From Mytilus galloprovincialis (Eukaryota > Mollusca > Bivalvia > Mytilida > Mytilidae): a DNA stretch of 64,000 bases. The DNA is taken from assembly GCF_965363235.1 (NCBI RefSeq), contig NC_134846.1, positions 60,191,121 through 60,255,120 on the forward strand, in the 5' to 3' direction. Below the pieces are notes generated by a model. That model was not told the DNA's origin and searched no databases. It was given only the letters and a program-made list of their open reading frames with translations. Positions 11,980 through 22,478 of this stretch are shown piece after piece. Position 1 is the stretch's first letter; the number at the start of each line of letters is the position of its first letter. A program made the translations under genes and the position numbers.

Positions 11980-14262
11980 AAACTCAAGCAGCAGGTGTTT
12001 ATACCATATGCCATGCTCTGAATTGTCCTTTAGTTTTAATATTGAGCGTCAGTACCATGTGTCATGTTCTTTATTACCTGTAGGCTTGATTATCAAGTGT
12101 CAGTACCATATGTAATGCCATGCTGTAAAGTGTCCAATAAAGTGTCTGTACTATATATAAAAAAGAAGATAAGGTATGATAGCCAATGAGACAACTGTCC
12201 ACAAAAGACCAAAATGACACAGACATTAACAACTATAGGTCATCGTACGGTCTTCAACAATGAGCAAAGCCCATACCGCATAGTCAGTTATAAAAGGGCC
12301 CGATATGACAATGTATCTAACAATTCAAACGAGAAAACTAACGGCCTTATTTATATAAAGAAATCATGCTCTAAATTGTCCAATCAAGTGTAAGTTCTAT
12401 ATGCCATGCTCTAAATTGCCCAATCAAGTATAAGTACTATATGTCATACTCTAAATTGCCAGATAAAATGTTAGAAATAAATGTCATGCTCTAAATTGTC
12501 CAGTCAAGTGTCAGTATTACATGTCATGCTCTTAATTGCCTGTTTAAGTGTCAGTTCTATATGTCATGCTCTAAATTCTCAAATCAAGTGTCAGTACTAG
12601 ATATCAGGCTCTATATTGTCCGATCAAGTGGCAGTACTACATGTCATGCTCGAAATTGTCCTATCAAGTGTCAGTACCATATGTCATGCTCTATATTGTC
12701 CGATCAAGTGGCAGTACTATATGTCATGCTGTAGATTGTCCAATCAAATGACAGTACTATATGCCATGCTTTAAATTGCCAAATCAACTGTCAGTAATAT
12801 ATGTCATGCTCTAAATTGTCCAACCAAGTGTAAGTACTATATACCATGCTCTAAATTGCCCAATCAAGTGTCAGTATTACATGTTATGCTCTTAATTGCC
12901 TGTTTAAGTGTCAGTTCTATATGTCAGGCTCTAAATTGTCCAATTAAGTGTCAGTACTATATGCCATGCTCTATTGCCCGATCAAGTGTCAGTACTACAT
13001 GTCATGCTCTTAATTGCCTGTTCAAGTGTCAGTTCTATATGTCATGCTGTAAATTGTCGAATCAAGTTTTAGTACTATGATATGCTCTAAATTGTCCAAT
13101 AAATTGTCGGTACTATATACAATCCTCGAAATTGCCTGATAAAGTGTCAGTACTATATACCATGCTGTAAAGTGTCCAATAAAGTGTCTGTACTATATAT
13201 AAAAAAGAAGATAAGGTATGATAGCCAATGAGACAACTGTCCACAAGAGACCAAAATGACACGGACATTAACAACTATAGCGGTCAAGTGTCAGTATTAC
13301 ATGTCATGCTCTTAATTGCCTGTTTAAGTGTCAGTTCTATATGTCATGCTCTAAATTCTCCAATCAAGTGTCAGTACTATATGTCATGCTCTATATTGTC
13401 CGATCAAGTGGCAGTACTACATGTCATCCTCGAAATTTTCCGATCAAGTGTCAGTACCATATGTCATGCTCTATATTGTCCGATCAAGTGGCAGTACTAT
13501 ATGCCATGCTCTATATTGCCCGATCAAGTGTCAGTACTACATGTCATGCCCTTAATTGCCTGTTCAAGTGTCAGTTCTATATGTCATGCTGTAAATTGTC
13601 GAATCAAGTTTTAGTACTATGATATGCTCTAAATTGTCCAATAAATTGTCGGTACTATATACAATCCTCGAAATTGCCTGATAAAGTGTCAGTACTATAT
13701 ACCATGCTGTAAAGTGTCCAATAAAGTGTCTGTACTATATATAAAAAAGAAGATAAGGTATGATAGCCAATGAGACAACTGTCCACAAGAGACCAAAATG
13801 ACACGGACATTAACAACTATAGCGGTCAAGTGTCAGTATTACATGTCATGCTCTTAATTGCCTGTTTAAGTGTCAGTTCTATATGTCATGCTCTAAATTC
13901 TCCAATCAAGTGTCAGTACTATATGTCATGCTCTATATTGTCCGATCAAGTGGCAGTACTATATGTCATGCTGTAGATTGTCCAATCAAATGACAGTACT
14001 ATATGCCATGCTCTAAATTGCCAAATTAACTGTCAGTACCATATGTCATGCTCTATATTGTCCGATCAAGTGGCAGTACTATATGTCAAGCTGTAAATTG
14101 TCCAATCAAATGACAGTACTATATGCCATGCTTTAAATTGCCAAATCAACTGTCAGTACCATATGTCATGCTCTATATTGTCCGATCAAGTGGCAGTACT
14201 ACATGCCATGCTCGAAATTGTCCGATCATATGTCAGTACTATACGTCATGCTCTAAATTGCC
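11980..14262. repeat. 40-bp satellite array with interspersed-repeat fragments and a 542-bp higher-order unit
   Basis: Tandem ~40-bp units of the type AAGTGTCAGTACTATATGTC plus ATGCTCTAAATTGTCCAATC, about 50 copies. Because 40 is not a multiple of three, frames through the array give a 40-residue periodic peptide; these are not genes. A fragment of another repeat family interrupts the array at 12158-12358, and a shortened form recurs at 13199-13280 and 13741-13822. The segment 13079-13410 recurs at 13621-13952, offset 542 bp, with near identity, giving a higher-order repeat that includes the captured fragment. Confidence 0.9.
12158..12358. repeat. Interspersed repeat fragment inside the satellite
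   Basis: AAGATAAGGTATGATAGCCA through CGAGAAAACTAACGGCC, unrelated to the 40-bp unit. The same family appears in reverse orientation at about 30180-30310 (GAGACAAGGCTCATTGTTGA.. and ..TGTCTCATTGGCACTCATACC). It is probably the 3' part of a retroelement or SINE-like family; I cannot assign it. Confidence 0.55.
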
Positions 14263-14624
14263 CACAGTCTTTGACAAGTTAAGAAGAAATTATCTTTGAG
14301 TACACACTATATTATTGCTACAATGTTTTTTTTTTTAAATAGATAACAGAAAATGTTAGCTAAATTGGAAGAGGAACATACAATTGTAGCAGAGTTCAAT
14401 TCATTTTGTGACAAAACACTCATCTCCCCCATTAGTTGAATAAGTGTTATAAAAGATTAAGTACATAGAAAAACCACAATAAAAATTAGTAAACAAAAAG
14501 CTTTCAACTAAATAAGTACAACAAACTACAAAGTATAGCTTCAATCAAAACAGTTATAGCCTAATACACATGTATACATCCATTTTCAGAAAACGACATC
14601 TGTAACAAACATAAACTTTTAGCT

Positions 14625-15245
14625 ATGGCTTTACAAGCAGAACCAAAAACAATGAAAGTCCCAGCTATGTATTGGCTTCCTAAACTACACAAAACACCTT
14701 ACAAATATAGATTTATTTCGTCTTCAAGCCATTGTTCCACTACTAAATTATCTATTCTTCTTACCAGTACTCTTGGTACAATCAAAAACCTGATAATAAA
14801 TTGTTCAAATAAGGCCTTCGAAAATAGTGGAATTAATTACTTTTGGAGTGTCAAAAACTCGGTGGAAGTACTTGATAAATTGCATGCTTATATTGGGGAT
14901 TTTGAATCTGTTCAAAGTTTTGATTTTTCTACCCTATATACCACACTGCCTCACATTCTCATTAAGAAAAAATTTACACACCTAATTAAATGGGCATTTA
15001 AAAAGTCAGATTGTGAATATATATGTTCAAACTCTTTTAGGTCATTTTTTAGTAGCAATAAACAAAAAAACTATGTCAATTGGACATGCTTTGATACTAT
15101 ATCTGCCCTTGAATTTTTACTAGACAACATTTTTGTTCGCTTTGGAGAATCCGTATATCGTCAGGTTATCGGAATTCCAATGGGGACTAACTGTGCACCA
15201 CTTATTGCGGACCTGTTTTGTATTGCTATGAGTTACAATTTATGA
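14625..15245 (+). pseudogene. Reverse transcriptase fragment (Penelope-like)
   Basis: A 206-codon frame with MYWLPKLHKTPYKYRFI near its start (fingers), FDFSTLYTTLPH (motif A, first catalytic Asp) and GIPMGTNCAPLIADLF (motif B). These fit the Penelope-like RT class, distinct from LTR and standard LINE RTs. The YLDD box (motif C) lies just downstream, outside this frame, so the enzyme is not encoded intact. The assignment to Penelope-like rather than another non-LTR class is from motif recall. Confidence 0.7.
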
Positions 15246-15348
15246 CAAAAATCAGCAAAGACCCATCGAAACAACATCTGATGCAGAAATTTAATAATAC
15301 TTTTAGATATTTGGATGATATTTTAGCTCTCATAATGACGACTTCAGT

Positions 15349-15897
15349 ATGTATACTAAAGAAATTTATCCTGTTGAACTTACTTTAAATAAAGCTAATA
15401 CTAACAATGACCACTGCCCTTTCCTCGATCTTGATCTATATATCATTAACGGAAAGCTTAATACTAAAATTTATGATAAAAGAAATGATTTCTCATTTCC
15501 TATCGTTAATTATCCATTTTTAGATGGTGACGTTCTCTTGTCACCATCTTACGGTGTTTATATATCTCAACTTGTACGATTCGCTCGTGTATGTAACAAT
15601 GTTTTAGATTTTAACGAGAGAAACTTATGTATTACTGAAAAATTATTACACCAGGGTTTTCGATATCACAAACTAGTCAAAACATTTACTAAATTTTATC
15701 ATCGGTATAAGGACATCATTCATAAATATAGCTCAACATGCAGACTTCTTATACGTTCAGGTATTTCACATCCAATATTTTATGAAAATATTTTTTATAA
15801 AGCACAAAAATGTCAGTATTCACCTCAGAAGCTAACAAAACCTTTAAATAGACTTATTAAGAAGGGATATAGTTACGATACTGTTGTCAGGTCATGA
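15349..15897 (+). pseudogene. Reverse transcriptase C-terminal part (Penelope-like)
   Basis: A 182-codon frame matching the thumb and connector region of the same RT family: YPVELTLNKANTNN, CPFLDLDLYIINGKL, IYDKRNDFSFPIVNYPFLDG, SPSYGVYISQLVRFARVC, LLHQGFRYHKLVKTFTKFYH. A second, independent copy of the last part lies at 41704-41932, showing the segment is repetitive. No GIY-YIG endonuclease domain is visible after it, which not all Penelope-like lineages possess. Confidence 0.7.
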
Positions 15898-17069
15898 AAG
15901 ATTGCATATGTTGGCTTTAATATTGATTCACATATGGGGTCTTTGCATCGGAACTAAACACATTTATTATTAATAAACCAGTTGTTGGCATGACACGGGT
16001 TATGTTCTTCTCATATATGTTATGATGGTATGATACTAAACCCCTCACGGAGAGGATTGTGCCTGATATTCATATGATGAAGACATAATTTTTCAATCAG
16101 TTTAACTGAGGACCGGAGCTGGCATGTCAGTTAACTGCTAGTAGTCAAATGTTATTTATGTATTATTGTCATTTTGTTTATTTTCTTTGGTTACATCTTC
16201 TGACATCAGACTCGGACTTCTCTTGAACTGAATTTTAATGTACGTATTGTTATGCGTTTACTTTTCTACATTGGCTAGAGGTATAGGGGGAGGGTTGAGA
16301 TCTCACAAACATGTTTAACCCCCGCCGCATTTTTGCGCCTGTCCCAAGTCAGGAGCCTCTGGCCTTTGTTAGTCTTGTATTATTTTAACTTTTAGTTTCT
16401 TGTGTACAATTTGAAGTTTAGTATGGCGTTCATTATCACTGAACCAGTATATATTTGTTTAGGGGCCAGCTGAAGGACGCCTCTGGGTGCGAGAATTTCT
16501 CGTTGCATTGAAAACCTGTTGGTGACCTTCTGCTGTTGTCTGCTCTATGGTCGGGTTGTTGTCTCTTTGGCACATTCCCCATTTCCATTCTCAATTTTAT
16601 TGCAAAAATGAACACTGAATAAAAATAAAAATCTTGCACTATGATAAGAACACTTTTGTTGGCCTCTCGATTTCAAAATTCAAAAAAGTAATTTAAATAT
16701 CCAATCACTCCCTGTATATATTCACTAGATATATTGATATAAGCTAATATCCAGTGGCAAATATTACATACATATAAGGATGAGAACATTTGAATGTTTA
16801 TTATCACCATATTCTGTATGTACCTGTTCCGAGTTAGAAGTCTATTATTCAGTGGTTAGTGGTTGCTATCTGCAATATTTCTCTTCCTCTATTGTTTTTA
16901 GCTTAAATCAAGGCAGTTTATTTTCTCTTTTGAATTAATTCACCTTTGTCATGCTTTTGAACCTGTTTTGAATACTAAATCGTACATGTTTTGCTGGTTG
17001 CTGAAGGCTGTACAGGGACAGATAGTTGTTAACATCGTATGAGTGTGGATAGTAAACCCCACATTGACA

Positions 17070-17577
17070 GAAACAAGTGCCTGTGTAATTATTATTATAT
17101 CTGTGAAAGAGACTATACCACAAAAAAGTAAACATTGACCAATGAACCATAAAAATGAGGTCAAGGTCAGATAAAAAATGCACGATTGAAATGTATACCT
17201 CACAATTATTGCATTAACCCAATATAGTTTATCTAGATCTTATAGTATATGAGATACCCATCTTCAAAAACTACACTAACCAACGAACCAAGAACATGAG
17301 GTCAAGGTCAGATGATAGTTGCCAGACAATCCTATTTAAGCTGCATCAATTATATTTGAATTCTTGTTCAGTTTGACTTTCTGAGATATGAATTTATCCG
17401 GGAAACTTTAACCTTTAATATTCAATGTCCATTTATAAATTACATGACACAAAACTAGTTTTAAGCGGTCACTGAACCATAAAGATGAGGCTACGGACAT
17501 TGGATATATGACAGAATGAAACTTCGTAACAGAATGCATATATATAAAAGGAAAAGCATCCAGATTGTCTACCTACT
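17070..17577. mobile_element. Fragment of a tandem-unit element (family of 56924-58011)
   Basis: Contains several units of CCATAAAAATGAGGTCAAGGTC and the terminal-proximal CATCCAGAT..CTACCTACTAAA seen in the fuller copy at 56924-58011. It is cut off on the right by the minus-strand Penelope-like copy that begins at 17582. Confidence 0.6.
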
Positions 17578-17581
17578 AAAT

Positions 17582-18440
17582 AAAATTGAGAATGGAAATG
17601 GGGAATGTGTCAAAGAGACAACAACCCGACCATAGAACAGACAACAGCAGAAGGTCACCAATAGGTCTTCAATGCAGCGAGAAATTCCCGCACCCGATGG
17701 CGTCCTTCAGCTGGCCCCTAAACAAATATATATACTAGTTCAGTGATAATGAACGCCATACTAAACTCCAAATTATACACTAGTAACTAAAATTAAAAAT
17801 AATACAAGACTAACAAAGGCCAGAGGCTCCTGACTTGGGACAGGCGCAAAAATGCGGCGGGGTTAAACATGTTTAGGAGATCTCAACCCTCCCCCTATAC
17901 CTCTAGCCAATGTAGAAAAGTAAACGCATAACAATACGCACATTAAAATTCAGTTCAAGAGAAGTCCGAGTCTGATGTCAGAAGATGTAACAAAAGAAAA
18001 TAAACAAAATGACAATACATCATGTACATAAATAACAACAGACTTCTAGCAGTTAACTGACATGCCAGCTCCAGACTGCAATCGTAAACTGATTGAAAGA
18101 ATGTCTTCATCATATGAATACCAGGCACAATCCCTCCCGTTAGGGGTTCAGTGTCATACCATCATAACATATATGAGAAGAACATAACCCGTGTCATGCC
18201 AACAACTGGTTTTTAAATAAATGTGTTTAGTTCCGATGCAAAGACTCTATAAGTAAATCAATATTAAAGCCAACATATGCAATCTTTCATGACCTGACAA
18301 CAGTATCGTAACTATATCCCTTCTTAATAAGTCTATTTAAAGGTTTTGTTAGCTTCTGAGGTGAATACTGACATTTTTGTGCTTTATAAAGAATATTATC
18401 ATAAAATATTGGATGTGCAATACCTGAACGTATAAGAAGT
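17582..18440 (-). mobile_element. 5'-truncated Penelope-like copy, minus strand
   Basis: Starts, in plus-strand reading, with TAAAATTGAGAATGGAAATG, the reverse complement of the family 3' end. It runs through the UTR and a short stretch of the RT C-terminal coding region to about 18440. It lies about 980 bp from, and inverted to, the copy at 14580-16600, giving an ~860-bp inverted repeat. Confidence 0.8.
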
Positions 18441-18774
18441 TATATACATATAAAATATGTATAGATTTATGCACAAAGCGAACACTGCCATTGCATCTGC
18501 CGGAGAAGCACCCACATGTTTCGCATTTTCGAAGCAAAAATAGAACCAATGTGTTGTCATAACTAAAAAGACGATGAACCTATATATGATGAAATCACAG
18601 GGGAAAACTGTGGTATTTAATGTTATAAATACACTCCCTTTTTCAAAGTTATGGTCCTTATATAAGCTTAATATTGTAATTATTTATACATCTATAAGTT
18701 TCTATAAGTTTAACTATACATTGATTATAATCATGTTTTATCTTAAGGATGTGTGAGGCGAATATACTGTTTTA

Positions 18775-18990
18775 TTTTCGAGGTCCTGAATGATTTCAGA
18801 ATATTCTTAAATCGAACTATTTAGATCCAATAATATTTTAAAATATCCTGAAATCGAATTATGGAGGTCCTGATATATTTCAGGGTATTCTGACATCGAA
18901 CTATAGAAATCATATCTTAAAATAATTCAGGAGATCCTCCATAATCGATGAATATTCTGAATTCCAATCACTAGTATAGATGTCCTGACA
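18775..18990. repeat. Iterated degenerate motif (TCCTGAA..ATTTCAGAATATTC)
   Basis: Three to four diverged repeats of GAGGTCCTGAATGATTTCAGAATATTCTTAAATC-like sequence, partly inverted. Each unit is itself nearly palindromic (CCTGAA/TTCAGG). No function is evident. Confidence 0.5.
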
Positions 18991-19131
18991 ATAATTTTGA
19001 CTAAATCACCACCTCACACGAATGAGGTAAACATGACTTAATTTCAATGAGAATAAAATGTAAGTACTTCTAGAAAAGTAAAAAAAAAGTACTGCAGAAT
19101 ACGCAATAACGAGTATTCTAAACAAACGTTG

Positions 19132-19137
19132 TTTATT
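19132..19137 (-). terminator. Polyadenylation signal overlapping the dehydrogenase stop
   Basis: On the minus strand AATAAA spans 19137-19132, overlapping the tandem TAA stops at 19138-19133. If used, the 3' UTR would be only 10-30 nt long. Confidence 0.4.
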
Positions 19138-20140
19138 ATTCCATTTTAAGCTGTATTTTGAGAGTTCCTTTCTTCCCTGCATGTTCGATGGCAGTGATTG
19201 CCTCCTTAAATGGGTATACTTTAGTAATAAGCTTGTCAACATTTATCTTTCCATCCTTTAAATATTTAATGGCATTGGCAAAAGGTCCACATCTTGACCC
19301 AATCAACTTAATTTCTTTAACAACAAACGGCGAGGTATTAAATTCAGTCCCTCCAGAAGCACATGTGGTTTTTAAAACAACTGTTCCAAGTGGGCGAGTT
19401 ATTTCAGAAGTTAGCATAAGGCCTCCCATATTTCCTGTCACTTCAACAACCACATCAAAGCAATCTCGATATTTGTTGATTAATTCTTCTGAACCATCAC
19501 TTAAAACTTTAGTAATCTTTACCGGACAAAGATTCATTTTATCCCAGTGTCTACCGAATATAGTGACATGACAATCTTGTTGTGCCATAACTTCAGCAAT
19601 TAATAGACCTAGTTTTCCGTCTCCAACAATTGCAACTTTATATCCCGTGGACACCAAACCCTGTTCCACAATTCGACAAGCTGCAGCAAGTGGTTCAACA
19701 AAGCAAGCCTGTAGGTCGGTGACATTTTCTGGTATTTCTAAAAGATTTTGTAGCGGCAATGTAAGATACTCGGCATAAGTACCATTCTTGTTAACAATGC
19801 CCATGACTGTTCTATCTGGACAATGATTTCGTTTCCTAATATAATCATCACTTTTACAAATATCACAGACGTTACAAAACACATTTATTTCACCCGCAAC
19901 TCTTTTACCAATCCAAGCACCTGCTTCAGATTCTGGATTAACTTTTTCGACTTTTCCTATAAATTCATGCCCAACAATTCCTTCGAAGCCTGCATAGCCT
20001 TTAATTATTTCAAGGTCTGTGGCACATATCCCAGCCCGTATAACCTTTACAAGTGCCTCTCCGGGACCAGGTACTGGTATAGCGATACCAGAATTCAATT
20101 CAGGACTTCCCGAATCTTTTGTGACTACTACAGCTTGCAT
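19136..20140 (-). CDS. Zinc-dependent medium-chain dehydrogenase (MDR/alcohol dehydrogenase family), intronless
   Basis: Complete 334-residue frame, ATG at 20140-20138 and TAA at 19138-19136 (followed by a second TAA). Predicted cytosolic NAD(P)-dependent oxidoreductase acting on an unknown alcohol or sugar. The GroES-like catalytic domain is residues 1-150: Cys39 (ICATD), His58-Glu59 (GHEF) and Glu149 (VEPLA) are the expected catalytic-zinc residues. Cys89, 92, 95 and 107 form the structural-zinc lobe, whose last spacing is about four residues longer than the usual 3-3-8 pattern. The Rossmann domain has VAIVGDGKLG at 169-178. Length and motifs are full, with no signal peptide. The nearest subgroup by eye is threonine/sorbitol dehydrogenase-like, but I cannot name a substrate. 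AATAAA at 19137-19132 (minus) overlaps the stop codons. Lack of introns in an intron-rich genome suggests a retrocopy or an ancient transfer. A strong palindrome lies just upstream at 20193-20270. Confidence 0.85.
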   Translation of the reverse strand: MQAVVVTKDSGSPELNSGIAIPVPGPGEALVKVIRAGICATDLEIIKGYAGFEGIVGHEFIGKVEKVNPESEAGAWIGKRVAGEINVFCNVCDICKSDDYIRKRNHCPDRTVMGIVNKNGTYAEYLTLPLQNLLEIPENVTDLQACFVEPLAAACRIVEQGLVSTGYKVAIVGDGKLGLLIAEVMAQQDCHVTIFGRHWDKMNLCPVKITKVLSDGSEELINKYRDCFDVVVEVTGNMGGLMLTSEITRPLGTVVLKTTCASGGTEFNTSPFVVKEIKLIGSRCGPFANAIKYLKDGKINVDKLITKVYPFKEAITAIEHAGKKGTLKIQLKME

Positions 20141-20192
20141 TATGTGCTGGAAACAACACCAGTCCTAAAATTAGATATAAAGGTATTTATCT

Positions 20193-20270
20193 TACATGGG
20201 GTCAGTAAATTCCATATGGGGATTCGAGCTTCGCTATCACCCCATATGGAATTTACTGACCCCATATGTA
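20193..20270. repeat. Near-perfect palindrome upstream of the dehydrogenase gene
   Basis: Arms of about 30 bp (20193-20221 and 20240-20270) containing GGGGTCAGTAAATTCCATAT are inverted with one 2-bp gap. They enclose an 18-bp centre with its own small hairpin (TTCGAGCTTCG). It sits 53 bp upstream of the start codon, so it overlaps the likely promoter or 5' UTR. It could be a foldback mobile element or a regulatory site. Confidence 0.8.
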
Positions 20271-20402
20271 TCGTATTAGGTCACTAACACATCATATAAC
20301 TAATAATATTTACTAATAAGTATAAAGACATAAAAATACGAAGAAAAAAATATGGGTTGTATACAACAGGATTCAAATATACTTCACAAATGACCCTATA
20401 AA

Positions 20403-20929
20403 CTAGATGCCCTCAAGAGCCTGTGTCGCTCACCTGTATTTTACTGATGCTATGGAAATCATGTAAAATAAGGTTAAAATCATAATTAATAGTATTAGAT
20501 AGTAGATAGAAAACTGCAAGTTTCCATAAAATTACTAATCCAAGGACAGCAACTCAATAACGGGTTGTCAGATTCGCCTGAAAAGTTCAGGGCAGATAAA
20601 TCTAAATCTGATGAACATTTTGGCCATCTGTCAGAGTTGCTCTAAATGTTTTTAAAAGTTTCAGAGATATAAGCCAAAAACTGCATTTTACCCCTATGTT
20701 CTATATCTAACCATGTCGGCCATGATGGTTGGAAGGCAGGGATATCGAACGCATTTTTTTAAAACTAGATACCCTTACAATGATTATGGCCAAGTATGGT
20801 TAAATTTGTCTCAGTAGTTTCAGAGGAGAATTTTGTAAAAGTCAACAGACGACAACGACGACGAGGACGACGGACGCCAATTAAGTGATGAGAAAAGCTC
20901 ACGGCTTGACCTGTCAGGTCAGGTGAGCT
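20403..20929 (-). mobile_element. HINE-like element, short copy with one internal unit
   Basis: 527 bp in reverse orientation. It begins CTAGATGCCCTCAAGAGCC and ends GACCTGTCAGGTCAGGTGAGCT, with AA/TT flanks as in the other copies. It has only one internal unit and more substitutions than the 35-37 kb copy, so it is either older or a short form. Confidence 0.75.
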
Positions 20930-21154
20930 AAAAAGTACCTAACACACATCACAATGAAAATTGAATAAATACGAATAATAAGAAACAAGAAAATCTTACT
21001 CTTCTACAGAAAGAGCACAGCCATAGAAATGATAAAATCAAAAACAATTCGAGAAAACTGGAGCAAATTCATGCATGGACCTCTTTGAATTATGAAAATA
21101 GGATAGCAAATATAAGGAACACAAAAAAAAAGATGTATCACTTCAAAAAAGGAG

Positions 21155-22294
21155 CAGGGCCGTAACTAGGGTTCGAATTCAGGGGAGGCAGGGGTTTGGG
21201 GGCCGCCGATTGAGGCCCCCAAGAGAGGTGCGCCCCCCCCCCCCCAACACCCAACACCCAACGCCGATTTTTTTTTCTCGGTAAAATGGCTAAAAATAAC
21301 CCGTATTCCTTCGATTTCCTTACTTTGAGAAACATCAGTATTGCTTGAACCTGGAAGCAATTTTTATGCAAAAACAAGCTGTCTGGGCCTGAGATTGCTG
21401 TTCGGGGTGAGCCAAGGCTCCGTCTTGATGGCCGTACTTTGACCTATAATTATTAACAGTAAATACATGGTGACCGCCGATTTTTTTTCTCTCAGTAAAA
21501 TGTCTAAAAATAACCCGTTTCCTTCGATTTCCTTACTTTAAGAAACACATTAGTATTGCTGGATCCTGGAAGCAATTTTTATGCAAACAATTATTATCTG
21601 TATTTAAAGACAATTTTGTCAGAAATTAAACTGGTAAGTTTTAAAAAAACATATAAAGCAAGATCATAGAACGCAAGATATTTTTTTTTATCGAGGACCT
21701 TCAATTTCAATATCGTTGTAAGCTGAACAGACATGTATATAACTACAACCAGGGACTTTCTATTCTAAGTATATACTTAGTATAGAAAGTCGCTGCTACA
21801 ACGAATGGGAATGTTTAACTACTAAGGCATTGACCATAATGTTCTCGTGCGATCGGGAGACGTTAAAATAAACGATCCAACAGCTGATTCAGCCGGTAAC
21901 GAATTTCCGATATCATAAAAGATTCACAATACGAAGGGAACTTCCTCTGCTTAATTGCGCCCCTAAATGAATGTAAATAGTTAAGTTTTATTCAAAATTG
22001 TCGAAAGCAAAGTTTTATATGTGTTCTCGTACGAATATATACTGAATAACAGACAGACGGCCACACGAAAAAATAAATAAAGCTATACTGAAACGGTTAA
22101 CTTTCGATCAAAATTCCGAAAAAAGGACAGATATATCACGTATCTTGATAACACTGTTAAAACTGAAACTTGTGTTGTTTATAATATAAATTCAAGTTCT
22201 TCGTGTACATATTTCATTTTATTACTTCAAAAAAATAATTTGGTGTAGAAATTTCAGGGGAGGCACCCCTGCCTCATAGGTAGTTACGGCCCTG
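21155..22294. mobile_element. hAT-like non-autonomous element, CAGGGCCGTAACTA ends, 5-bp target duplication
   Basis: 1,140 bp. The 14-bp terminal inverted repeats CAGGGCCGTAACTA / TAGTTACGGCCCTG are followed by subterminal AGGCAGGGGT on both sides. AGGAG flanks both ends (21150-21154 and 22295-22299), a 5-bp duplication as described for the hAT5 subgroup. Inside, a ~115-bp segment (about 21255-21370) is repeated at 21477-21590, separated by about 105 bp of unrelated sequence. No transposase is recognisable. Confidence 0.7.
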
Positions 22295-22373
22295 AGGAGG
22301 GTACTTATTGCATTGCAGAATGCATGCATTAATATCATGAGAAATGATTTTTACAGTTACTGTCTTTTGTTTC

Positions 22374-22478
22374 GGTAAATATGTGGTTTAATTGACTTTT
22401 GAAAAACTGGTATTCACTTCGGCCGTTGGCCTCAGTGAATTTCCGTTTTTCAAAAGTCAATAAAACTACATATTTACC
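22374..22478. repeat. 105-bp near-perfect palindrome
   Basis: GGTAAAT at 22374 pairs with ATTTACC ending at 22478. Arms of about 44 bp including TTGACTTTTGAAAAAC enclose a GC-rich centre CGGCCGTTGGCC. It is probably a small foldback element; the general design (long arms, GC-rich mini-hairpin centre) resembles the one at 20193-20270, but the sequences differ. Confidence 0.8.

Larger units (their letters stand above)
14580..16600 (+). mobile_element. Penelope-like retroelement, 5'-truncated copy with 3' UTR
   Basis: About 2 kb. The two reading frames encode reverse-transcriptase segments, followed by a ~700-bp 3' UTR ending CATTTCCATTCTCAATTTTAT. Truncated, near-identical or older copies of the same 3' part occur at 17582-18440 (-), 40497-40612, 41704-42724, 45767-45990 (-), 46667-48000, 52355-52838 and 59362-60235. 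That is the distribution expected of 5'-truncating target-primed retrotransposition. The copy is not intact: the coding part is broken in at least one place and lacks its beginning. Confidence 0.75.

Noticed and set aside
12856-13976. Several overlapping 70-130 codon frames with repeated VSVLHVML / SVSTTCHAL peptides
   Set aside because: They are readings of the 40-bp satellite in shifting frames; no start context, domain or non-repeat sequence.
19158-20287. Plus-strand frames of 137 and 154 codons opposite the dehydrogenase
   Set aside because: Antisense shadows of a gene with full catalytic motifs on the minus strand.
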